DNA of 64,000 bases, taken from Erigeron canadensis. Taxonomy: Eukaryota > Streptophyta > Magnoliopsida > Asterales > Asteraceae. The position numbers and the translations under genes are program-made. Each line of letters opens with the position of its first letter. Within the stretch, counting starts at the first letter, position 1. The stretch lies in contig NC_057765.1 in the NCBI RefSeq assembly GCF_010389155.1, positions 21,160,270 to 21,224,269 on the forward strand, read 5' to 3'. Shown here piece by piece: positions 55,456 through 64,000 of this stretch. The notes under the pieces were generated by a model, which worked only from the letters and a program-made list of their open reading frames with translations, searched no databases and was not told the origin of the DNA.

Positions 55456-56140
55456 TGTAGATACAGATTCGTTGTGACAATCGCAACATAGATTTGATTA
55501 TCGTTTATGTTTTTAGGAACTTGTGTGTAATCATTTAAATAAGAACTTGTGTTGATATTTAATGATTACGTTTGAACTTCAACATTATATCTGTTTATGT
55601 TTTGTATTGTGTTTGTGTGTTATATATTGTTTTGCAGGTACAAGAACATAGAATCAAGGTTTATAAGTGTTGTAGAACACTTAAACGATGATTGGATGTT
55701 ATGTACGAGTCAAACAAAGTCAAACAAAGAGTCAAAGGCACGTCCCTCGTCCTGACGTCATCAGCATGAAGGATTACCCTCGTGCTGACGTCAGCACGAG
55801 GTGAATTGACTTATTGTCAATTCGGGCCTAATTACGTGATTAAGGCCGAAGCCTACACAACCCAATACGTAACTAGTATAAATACAAGACCTAATCTACG
55901 AAATTAGGGGAATGATTGACGAATTCTTGATAGTTATTCACGAATTTACGATCTAAGGTTATTTGTTCCTTCGTGTGTTCTTCTACACGAACCACAAGCC
56001 TTGTGCACCTCCTTGGGTTGATTAATTACTTATTAATTAATAAAAGGCAATAGCAATCTAGTTATCTCAAGAGGATTCCGCACTCTTGACATAACGAATC
56101 GCATCTTATTACGATCCACGCAACAATAGGGCACCTTACA
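55456..56140 (+). repeat. 5' LTR of element D
   Basis: 685 bp, TGTAGATACAG...CCTTACA, aligned to the B LTR. Palindrome TCGTGCTGACGTCAGCACGA at 55780-55799 and TATA box at 55877-55884. Preceded by CTATC. Confidence 0.85.
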
Positions 56141-56142
56141 AG

Positions 56143-56155
56143 TGGTATCAGAGCC
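56143..56155 (+). other. Primer binding site of element D
   Basis: TGGTATCAGAGCC, tRNA-Met type, two bases after the LTR. Confidence 0.9.
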
Positions 56156-56239
56156 CTAAGGTTGATTACCAAAAGGTTTAAGATTGTTTGATTCGCTATT
56201 GTTTGCAAAATCAATTCGAAATTCGTGTTTTTGGTCAAG

Positions 56240-56490
56240 TTCATGCTCTTCTTCGTGTTACTTCGTGCATACGTCAGCACCAAGTGAACTTCGTGTTCGT
56301 GCTTACGTCACCCAGCAGACTTCGTGTCCACTTCGTCCCACGTCAGCGCGAACCACTCTTCGTGACTTAGGTGGTGACTTGTGTTTCGTACTTCGTGCCA
56401 CGTGTCCTTTGTGCTATACGAACTTCGTGCCACGTGTCCTTCGTGCTATACGAACTTCGTGCCACGTGTCCTTCGTGCTATACGAACTAA
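56240..56490 (+). repeat. Leader array of element D
   Basis: TTCGTGC and ACGTCAGC-type units as in B, plus three direct copies of about 34 bp ('aacttcgtgccacgtgtcct' and following 'tcgtgctatacg') at about 56390-56486. Each contains the G-box-like core CACGTG. Confidence 0.8.
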
Positions 56491-56527
56491 GTAGTTTTTC
56501 GTTTTACTTGAATTCAAAAGATTCGAA

Positions 56528-59500
56528 ATGACGACCTTACCAGTTGCCGCAAACTCACCCAATGCCTTACTTATCAGCCAGATGATCATGCACGATCATG
56601 AGGTTGGTTGGGGTAATACACCTCCAAAGCTTTTCCGTATGCAAAATTATTGGATGTGGAAGAGACGTTTTAAAGATTACATTCGTCTCACTGACATGGA
56701 AATGTGGCTAGTGATAACTCAAGGTTTTGATTGGCCTTCATATGAGAAGAACGGAGTGATCAGTAGGTATACTTATGCTGATATGCCTATTGAAGAACGT
56801 AAAAGATACGCTGTTGAGGGAAAGGCATTGTCTACTCTTACTATGGCCTTGCCTCAAGATAGTGTACATATGTTTAAAAAGTACACTACTTCAAAGGATT
56901 TATGGGATGCTCTCGAAAGATATTGTGAGGGCGATGTAACTTTGAAGAAAAATCATATCAAGCTTCTCAAGCGTCAGTATGAAGCCTTTAATGGACTGAA
57001 AGGGGAATCTCTTGAAGAGATTATTATTCGATTCAGTCGTTTGACCACTGAGTTGTCATACTTTGAAGTTGTTTATCCTCAAACTGAGCTAGTTGATAAG
57101 TTTCTGGATTCACTGCCTAAGACATGGACTGATTATGTTAATCAACTTCTAGATGATCAGGAATACAGTACATGGGATTTTGAAAAGGTAGTCTCCAAGC
57201 TGAAGAACAGAGACATGAAGAGAAGGATTAAAGACACTCACTCGGATTTTACACAAGATCCATCCTTAGATCATGCTAAATCTGTTCATTTAGCAAGCTC
57301 CAGCTCAGGAAACAACGCATTTCTAAGTGGTGCAGAAGCTACACCAATAGTAGATGCTGAAGGTATTACCGGATATGTTGCTTATGACAATACAAATTCA
57401 AATGTTAAGAGCAATGTACAATCTTTCCACTCTATGCCAATGAGTATGAGTTCTGCAGAAGGAAGAATGAGTGTTTACTCAGCCTTCTGTAATGCTCATG
57501 AAACATTTAATGGGGGAAAGGTTACTCATCCTATAGTAATTGATGAGGATTACAATCCTATAGATCTTGATGATTTGGAAGAAATGGATCTACAATGGCA
57601 GTTTGCTATGCTTACTATTAAGGTCAGAAGATTCACTCAGAGAATTGGGAGACCTATAGGTAATGGCACTAAAGGTTTTGACAAATCCAAGGTGAAATGT
57701 TATAATTGCGATGGATTTGGTCATTTTGCAAAAGATTGTCAACGACCTAAGAAGATTGATAATACAGTTGTTGGTCGTCAAAATTACAATCAAGGCGGTA
57801 TTACACGGAATAATCATAAGACGCAAGCAATGATTACATATCCTGTTACTCCACAACAGCTAGTTTCGTCACCATTTTCGGAGTCAAAGGCTGTTGTTGT
57901 TCAAAATCCAGATGGTACTTATCAATGGGATACACAATCCGATGGTACCTCGAATCATGCCTACATGGTAGAATTATATGATGAGGTAGCTGCAACGATT
58001 GATTATGCTGTGTACTCAAGTGAAGAAAGTGCATCTGAGATAGTACAGAAGAATATGTATAATGTTGCTGAGACTGTAAGATCTGAGAGTGAACAAATGA
58101 CTGCAGTAAAAGCATCTGAAGAAAAGGAAGAGTCATCAAATCCTGTTGATGACATTTCCATGAAGAGTATTGAAGAGCAGATGAAGAACTTCGTGATACC
58201 TGAAGGTATGACAACTGAAGACTTTGTTGCATACATGGCAGATTGCAAGGCTGCAGATCAGAAGGGAGAACCATGGAAGCCTATTAGTCTTTCGTATGTT
58301 GAAAGTGGATGCTCTCGGCACATGACAGGGGACAAGAATGTTTTGTCCAATTATGAAGATGTAAATGGCTCGTATGTTAGTTTCGCAGGTCCCAAGGGAG
58401 GCAACATCTCGGGCCAAGGTGATGTTGTCAATGGGAAGATTACGCTGGAGAAAGTCAATTATGTGGAACAGTTATCACATAATTTATTAAGTGTTTCTCA
58501 GATTTGTGACAAGGGTAACACTGTCCATTTTAATGAGAAAGAACCATTTATATTGAAACCAGGATATGTTATTCCTGAAGACTGGATTCTGCTAAAAGCT
58601 CCTAGGAAGAGAGACATCTATGGCCTTGTGTTAGGTGTTGATAATCCAGAGGAGTCTATTTGCTTGTTATCAAAAGCAAACGAATCTGAATCGTTACTAT
58701 GGCATAGAAGAATGGGACATATCAATTTCCGAAAGATGAATGACATTGTCAAACATGGTTTGGTTGACGGCATTCCCATGAAGCGGTTTGGAATGGAAGA
58801 CAAATGTGTACCTTGTCTGAAAGGTAAACAGCAAAAGTCTGCACATAAACCGAAACACAAAAATTCTATTGCCAATCCTTTCGAGTTACTTCACATGGAT
58901 TTATTTGGTCCAGTAAATGTAAGAAGTATCGGTGGGATGTACTACTGTCTGGTGGTTACTGATGATTACTCGAGATTCTCATGGGTATTCTTTCTTAAAT
59001 CGAAAGATGAAACTCCGCAGATTTTGATAAATTTATTTGTCGAAACTGAAAACATTTATGGAGTTCGTGTTAAAAGAATCAGGAGTGACAATGGAACGGA
59101 ATTCAAGAATAATGTGATGGATGTCTTTTGTTTGTCAAAGGGAATCCAACATCAATACAGTTCTCCGTATGAACCACAACAGAATGGAGTTGCTGAAAGA
59201 AAGAATAGGACTCTAATCGAGACAGCCAGAACTATGCTTGCAGATTCAGGGCTTCCTACTATGTTTTGGGCGGAAGCAGTGAATACAGCTTGTCATATTT
59301 TAAATAGGGTTACTGTAGTTAAGCGTCATAATAAGACATGTTATGAGCTTCTACATAAGAAGAAATCGAATTTACAGAATGTTGAACCATTTGGTGTACC
59401 GTGTACTTTCTTGAAGTATCTACCTCAGTCAAAGTTTGATTCAAAGGTTGAAGAGGGATTTCTCATGGGTTATAAACCGGGAACATCAATTCGACGGGTT

Positions 59501-60199
59501 TACAACAAACAGACTGGCAAAGTTGATTTGGGAACAAATGTCAAGATTGTTAGTCATAAGCCCGCTATTCATTCTGGAAATGGCAAAAACTTCGATTATG
59601 ATAGTGTATTTAGTTCACTACATGGTCCTGATTCTTATTCAGATCCTGAGACAATTGATGATGTGATTATTTTAAGAGATCACATGGATAATACTCCTAT
59701 GTCTCCGCCTACTCGGAATGTCGATACTACTCCAACCAAGGTTCAGTCTACTACTGATGTTGATGAAAGTGGTAAGGATAAGGATAAGACACCAGATTCA
59801 GACAATAATGAACCCGCAAACACTACACCACCTACTCCATCGAAGGTTACACTTCCTGATGATGATCCTATTTCTGAAGAATCGGAAGATGATTTCAGCT
59901 CTCTTGAGTTTCAGATTAGAACAAATTTAGGAGAAAGTTTGAATGTTGATTCGGTTCCTCAATATCTAATTAATAAGGATCACCCAGTTGAAAATATTCT
60001 TGGAAATGCTACAGAACCTGTTCGAACTAGAAATCAGTTGAATAAGGATCTGACTAGTTTGTTTTGTGAAGTGAAAGACACTGGATTGATAACTGAGTGT
60101 TTATATTCTGGTTTCATTTCACAAGTAGAACCTAAGAATGTTAAGGTAGCACTCCAAGATACATGTTGGGTTGAAGCTATGCAAGAAGAATTGGCTTAA
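56528..60199 (+). CDS. gag-pol: D Gag-protease-integrase-RT N-terminus, single open frame
   Basis: ATG at 56528, 1223 codons to a TAA at 60197-60199. Gag helical domain residues about 30-250 ('PPKLFRMQNYWMWKRRFKDY'). CCHC knuckle CYNCDGFGHFAKDC about 391-404. Protease at about 585-600 reads VESGCSRHMTGDK, with the catalytic Asp replaced by Glu592. Zinc segment LLWHRRMGHINF ... CVPCLKGKQ about 720-770. Integrase D791, D854 and E890, with D-35-E spacing intact. Acidic/Thr-rich linker about 1060-1180, then the RT start. Gag joins protease directly at 58264/58265, exactly where B has its GT-AG segment, so D looks derived from a spliced RNA. The Glu592 change probably inactivates protease. Confidence 0.9.
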   Translation: MTTLPVAANSPNALLISQMIMHDHEVGWGNTPPKLFRMQNYWMWKRRFKDYIRLTDMEMWLVITQGFDWPSYEKNGVISRYTYADMPIEERKRYAVEGKALSTLTMALPQDSVHMFKKYTTSKDLWDALERYCEGDVTLKKNHIKLLKRQYEAFNGLKGESLEEIIIRFSRLTTELSYFEVVYPQTELVDKFLDSLPKTWTDYVNQLLDDQEYSTWDFEKVVSKLKNRDMKRRIKDTHSDFTQDPSLDHAKSVHLASSSSGNNAFLSGAEATPIVDAEGITGYVAYDNTNSNVKSNVQSFHSMPMSMSSAEGRMSVYSAFCNAHETFNGGKVTHPIVIDEDYNPIDLDDLEEMDLQWQFAMLTIKVRRFTQRIGRPIGNGTKGFDKSKVKCYNCDGFGHFAKDCQRPKKIDNTVVGRQNYNQGGITRNNHKTQAMITYPVTPQQLVSSPFSESKAVVVQNPDGTYQWDTQSDGTSNHAYMVELYDEVAATIDYAVYSSEESASEIVQKNMYNVAETVRSESEQMTAVKASEEKEESSNPVDDISMKSIEEQMKNFVIPEGMTTEDFVAYMADCKAADQKGEPWKPISLSYVESGCSRHMTGDKNVLSNYEDVNGSYVSFAGPKGGNISGQGDVVNGKITLEKVNYVEQLSHNLLSVSQICDKGNTVHFNEKEPFILKPGYVIPEDWILLKAPRKRDIYGLVLGVDNPEESICLLSKANESESLLWHRRMGHINFRKMNDIVKHGLVDGIPMKRFGMEDKCVPCLKGKQQKSAHKPKHKNSIANPFELLHMDLFGPVNVRSIGGMYYCLVVTDDYSRFSWVFFLKSKDETPQILINLFVETENIYGVRVKRIRSDNGTEFKNNVMDVFCLSKGIQHQYSSPYEPQQNGVAERKNRTLIETARTMLADSGLPTMFWAEAVNTACHILNRVTVVKRHNKTCYELLHKKKSNLQNVEPFGVPCTFLKYLPQSKFDSKVEEGFLMGYKPGTSIRRVYNKQTGKVDLGTNVKIVSHKPAIHSGNGKNFDYDSVFSSLHGPDSYSDPETIDDVIILRDHMDNTPMSPPTRNVDTTPTKVQSTTDVDESGKDKDKTPDSDNNEPANTTPPTPSKVTLPDDDPISEESEDDFSSLEFQIRTNLGESLNVDSVPQYLINKDHPVENILGNATEPVRTRNQLNKDLTSLFCEVKDTGLITECLYSGFISQVEPKNVKVALQDTCWVEAMQEELA

Positions 60200-61626
60200 T
60201 TTAAAAAACTTGGAGTTTGGGAGTTAGTAGATGTGCGTAGAGGTTAAGAACCGATTGGAACTCGTTGGGTATATAAATGCAAACGAGATGACAAAGGGAT
60301 CGTTACTAGAAATAAAGCACGTTTGGTTGTTCAGAGGTTTGCACAACGAGAAGGATATGACTATAACGAAACTTTTGCACCAGTTGCTAGGACTGAAGCT
60401 ATAAGGTTATTTTTAGCTTTTGCAAGTTTCAAAGGTATAAAGGTGTATCAGTTAGACGTTAAGAGTGCCTTCTTGTACGGTGAAGTTAAAGAAGAAGTGT
60501 ATAATTACCAGCCACCAGGGTTTGAAGATCCGAATTATCCAAGAAGAGCATATTGTTTGGATAAGGATCTTTATGGATTGCATCAAGCACCCAGAGTGTG
60601 GTATGAAAAGTTGTCAACGCATTTCTTGATAAATGGTTTTACAAGAGGATCGATAGACAGCACATTGTTTATCAAGTGGAAGAAGCGAGATCATCTAATT
60701 GTACAAGTTTACGTGGATGATATCATTTTTGGTTCATCTAATATAAAGATGTGCAAAGAGTTTGAAATGAGCATGAAAAATGTATTTGAAATGAGTGCTA
60801 TGGGGGAATTACAATTTTTCCTCGGACTACAAGTAGATCAAAGGAAAGATGGATTCTTTATTCACCAGTCTAAGTATGTCGATGACATCTTGGAGAGGTT
60901 TCAAATGCTAGAGTCCAAGACATATGGTACTCCTATTCAGCAAAATCATGGTTTAGGAGTTCTTGATCCGAAAGATGAACTTGTGGATGCAACTTATTAT
61001 CGTGCTATTATTGGCTCTTTGATGTATCTGACTGCTTCGCGTCCAGATATTATGTTCGCTGTTTGTCTTTGCGCTAGATTTCAAGCTAGTCCGAAAGAGT
61101 CACATTTGACTGCAGCAAAACGTATTCTACGTTATCTTAAGGAACTTTTGATTTTGTTGCATATACTGATTCGGATTTTGGCGGTTGTAACAATGACAGA
61201 AAGTCTACGACTGAAGGTTGTCACTTGTTAGGAGGAAGATTAGTATCGTGGCAATGCAAGAAGCAGACATGTGTTGCTCAGTCTTCATGTGAGGCAGAGT
61301 ATATGGCTGCTGGTAGCTGTTGTTCCCAGGTACTGCGGATTCAGCAACAACTTCGTGACTACGGTATGGATTTTCTTGATACTCCTATTAGGATAGACAA
61401 TAAGTCAGCTATAGACATTACAAATAACCCTGCCATGCATAAGGTCACCAAGCATATTGATATTAGACATCATTTCTTGCGTGATTGTGCCCAAAAGAAG
61501 TTAATTCATTTGGAAAAGGTTATAACCGATGATAATTTAGCTGATTTGTATACCAAAGTATTTGATAAGACCCGATTTGAGAAGTTAATTCTTCTCAATG
61601 GGATGAAGAATGCTGATTCATATTAA
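60200..61626 (+). pseudogene. pol: D reverse transcriptase and RNase H
   Basis: Continues D pol after TAA 60197 and a second TAA at 60245-60247, then open from 60323. RT segments 'APVARTEAIRLFLAFASFKG', 'YQLDVKSAFLYGEVKEEVY' and YVDD at 60710-60721 are intact. RNase H begins, but a deletion of about 37 bp near 61141 (between two GGA repeats, compared with B 32535-32571) shifts the frame. The domain resumes in the 61225 frame with SSCEAEYMAAGSCCSQV and 'KHIDIRHHFLRDCAQ', ending at 61624-61626. Only a few lesions separate it from an intact pol. Confidence 0.9.
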
Positions 61627-63654
61627 ATCTCTCAAAGAACTAATTTTGTAAGTTTGTGTCTGTAAATAGCTAGAGTCATAAAAATACAAAAAAAGTTCTT
61701 AGTGTCATAAAAAACCATAAAAATGTGAAAAATGAGAAAATGACAAAAATATGGGGAGATTTAAGTTAATGTTGTCAGATGATTAGAAGTGAGGATACTT
61801 AGCTTTTAAGTCTGCTTAATCGTAATATAACTGCTTAGTTAAGTGATTACAATTTGGGATATATTGGTAGACACAAAGTAGCAAGGTTTCCTTAATCTGA
61901 ACTTAAATTATACAATGTTCTTGTGGGAAACATATTCAGATATATGGCTTAGAATGCTTGCTTTTCAGTAATGAATTGATATGGTCCTTAAATTTTGTGA
62001 AAGATCTAGCATTACTATAAGATTTGTTCAATGTATAGGCAAAAAACTTCTACCAATCATGAGCATGAAAGTTAAATGTGATATTGTTTATGCAAATGAA
62101 ATGAATGAAAATTAAGTATGTCCTTGGGGTGTCTTTGTATGCCTAGCCTACCTAAAGCTTCCAACTTGGGATAGGTTGTCAGAAAGTTCGCTACATGGGT
62201 CTCATAGAAAATTATGGGTTCCTTATAAATAATGAAATGCAAAAGCAAATAAGTTAAATCACAAAGTAATTATATTCTGTTATCTAAAAAGTGGCTCATG
62301 ATTTGTTAAGGATGTTTTTGAATATATATTGAATTTCTGTTATCTTAGTGCTTGTATCGATTACGGAAGTATATCTGAATGTGGGTCACATAAGTTCGCA
62401 AACTATTCAATGGCATATTAGGCTACTCGGGTTACATGGTGACTGTCCTTGGCCAGGGTATGTTGAAAGTGTCATAACTCAAAGGAAACTGGAAGTACCG
62501 AGTGTTTAAGAGGACAAATATACCGGTAATCGTGGTAGAATCATTATTCATAATTAATAATAAGAAAATTATTTCTCACTTGCAGACTTATGTAAATGCT
62601 AATCTGATCTAATCTGCAGAAACTTAGAATTCCTTGTAAATAAATAAACTAGCTTAGTATTTTTTTTTTATTTTTTTTATTATTTTTTATTTTTGTTGTG
62701 TTTCTTTTTATTTTTATTCTTGTAATAAGTGTCAGTTTGTGTGTCAAACTAGTTCTTATTGCATGAGAGATTTGATAAGCATTAAAAGTTATAATTCTTA
62801 GTGAATTATATAAGTCTTGTTGCTTACGGTATAAATACAGATTTTCTAATTAATACATAAGTTGTTTAATTTAGAAAATGAAATGTTTTGAAAATTGAAA
62901 AGTCAAAATATTTTTGAATGGGTTTCAAGTAAATTTTTGAAATTTCAATTGTTTTTGGTTGCTAAGTATGCTTGACAAAGATTGGACTTGCCTTAGATCT
63001 TGTAATGATTGCTAGGTTAAGATTTTGGTTGTTTTACATATTTATGATATTTTTATTTGTTGTTTTTGATGCATTGATGAAGTTTGTTAAGTGTGCAGGT
63101 TACAGATAATAGACTCATTTTAAATGTTGTTGGCATCGAAAATTTCAACTTGTGATTGAAGGCAAAATTGTTTTCGCTTGCTTATTTGAATTGTATTGCA
63201 ACGGACAACAAAAGCCCCTCAGAAATTGCTTCTACAGACTATGTTACAAGGATGGATTGTCCTGTATTTAACCTAAGACTTCGAGTGATAGGTTACTATT
63301 GTATTATCAAGATCACAACATAAGATGTAATGTGATAGGTTGTTGATATGATATTTTGTAATGCATTGTACATTAAAATGCTTTGCATTGTTGAGTTAAA
63401 CATCAATGAAGAAATGATCGATTTTATGTCAAGATAATAATGTAAGATTTATTTGATACATTATTGTGATGACAAGTTAGTACGGATGATTTTTGATTGC
63501 ATATTCGAGTAGACACAGGTTTTTAGTAACGGGTATCTACAGGTTTATGTTTCTGGAATTTCTGGAATTTTTCCTTGTTTACATTTCTGGAAAATTCGCG
63601 AAATTTGGCTACGGAATGAAGCTTATGTGGTTTAAAATCTGAAAATTCGAATTC
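61627..63654 (+). other. D non-coding post-pol region with conserved blocks
   Basis: Colinear with B 33056-35140. Block 1 at 62114-62205 has lost its left 15 bases but keeps AA|GTATGT (GT at 62116). Block 2 is 62344-62535. No gene seen. Confidence 0.7.
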
Positions 63655-63750
63655 ACCTTGTGCTGACGTCAGCATGCCTCGCGCTGACGTCATCACGAAG
63701 CCCACGAACTGCAAGTTCAGCCCGGCCCATGTGGATTCGAATATATATAT
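63655..63750 (+). promoter_or_regulatory. Internal promoter-like array of element D
   Basis: TTGTGCTGACGTCAGCATG, then CGCGCTGACGTCATCACG, then 'agcccacgaact', then an expanded TA repeat (atatatatatat, 63741-63754) replacing the TATA box seen in B at 35224. It presumably served a post-pol gene beyond the window. Confidence 0.55.
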
Positions 63751-63796
63751 ATATGGGCTATTACTATTCATTAATTACCAATTACTCGAAATCAAC

Positions 63797-64000
63797 TGTA
63801 ACAACCGTCTTAGAAATGTAGTAAATAAAATCCACAAATTCTATCTAAGTTCATGACGTGCTTTAGACTTAAGATATGTGCTCATATGAAGGTCAATTTA
63901 ACCTTAAACCTTGAATTATAAGACCAGTTTATGATTTATTACGATAAAATACTAGATTTCGAGTTGTAAACGATCGTATTTATGAAAGTTCTAGTCCAAA
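63797..64000 (+). repeat. Start of a gypsy-type LTR inserted in D
   Basis: TGTAACAACCGTC begins where colinearity with B ends. The ends and start resemble Tekay-type LTRs (compare minus-strand TGTAACAACTGTC of the chromovirus at 12752). The expected target duplication would be TCAAC (63792-63796). The other end is outside the window. Confidence 0.55.

Larger units (their letters stand above)
55456..64000 (+). mobile_element. Element D, Sirevirus-like, 3' part outside window
   Basis: LTR, primer site, leader array, gag-pol, post-pol region and promoter-like array, colinear with B but lacking the 1565-bp intron-like segment. It is cut at 63797 by a gypsy-type LTR. It is the least damaged copia element here, with one open frame across gag, protease, integrase and the start of RT. 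Confidence 0.85.

Noticed and set aside
423..64000. Host plant genes captured between the elements
   Set aside because: Every long open frame is explained by retrotransposon gag, pol or 3' genes; the ORF at 41642-42785 is the only one of unclear origin and was kept as a finding.

Overview
This window looks like repeat-dense nuclear DNA from a flowering plant. It holds a stack of nested LTR retrotransposons, AT-rich intergenic filler, tRNA-Met-type primer sites, and no recognisable host gene, tRNA or rRNA gene. The gag/pol style suggests a eudicot, and the daisy family is plausible, but the sequence does not prove it. Most coding regions are Ty1/copia elements of the Sirevirus (SIRE/Maximus) type: large Gag with coiled coils, TQT motifs, multiple polypurine tracts, and an extra gene 3' of pol. 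I name them A1, A2, B, C and D. They are interrupted by Ty3/gypsy elements: a minus-strand Tekay/Del-like chromovirus, Tekay-like LTRs, and Tat-like elements.

Layout. 1-335 is the end of a Tat-like LTR lying in the gag of element A1. A1 gag-pol runs 336-4733, is split by a reverse-oriented chromovirus (4734-12752), and resumes with RNase H (12753-13243). A long non-coding post-pol region with tandem repeats and polypurine tracts follows, then an internal promoter-like palindrome array, a post-pol ('env-position') gene (18980-20773), a PPT and an LTR (21098-21650). That LTR is followed directly by the leader and gag of A2 (to 24207). Element C (LTR 24234-24566) is inserted in A2 gag. C itself is interrupted by B (25827 onward, with TSD GCAGT), by a non-autonomous Tat-like element E (44900-50639, TSD ATGAG), and by D (55456 to beyond the window). 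B contains a solo gypsy LTR (36351-39338, TSD GTCTA) in its post-pol gene and ends in a rearranged junction at 42786. There a 1024-bp piece of C plus a B LTR is repeated. D is cut by another gypsy-type LTR at 63797.

How the parts work together. The most notable pattern is at the gag-pol boundary. In B a 1565-bp segment (28578-30142), bounded by GT and AG and phase 0 on both sides, encodes a coiled-coil, zinc-knuckle and RS/SP-rich Gag tail and carries the gag stop codon. In D exactly this segment is absent and gag runs in frame into protease, as if D descends from a spliced RNA. Element C has the same arrangement with unrelated sequence (GT at 50645, AG at 53151, both phase 0), and A2 keeps the donor. 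I infer that splicing may choose between a long Gag (unspliced) and Gag-Pol (spliced). A second putative splice donor lies in an unusually conserved non-coding block after pol, with an acceptor just before the post-pol gene. Each family also has its own palindrome repeated in LTR, leader or pre-gene promoter (for B/D, TCGTGCTGACGTCAGCACGA; for A, AATACGACCTCGTATT), next to TATA boxes. All elements carry lesions, so no autonomous copy is visible; D is the least damaged.
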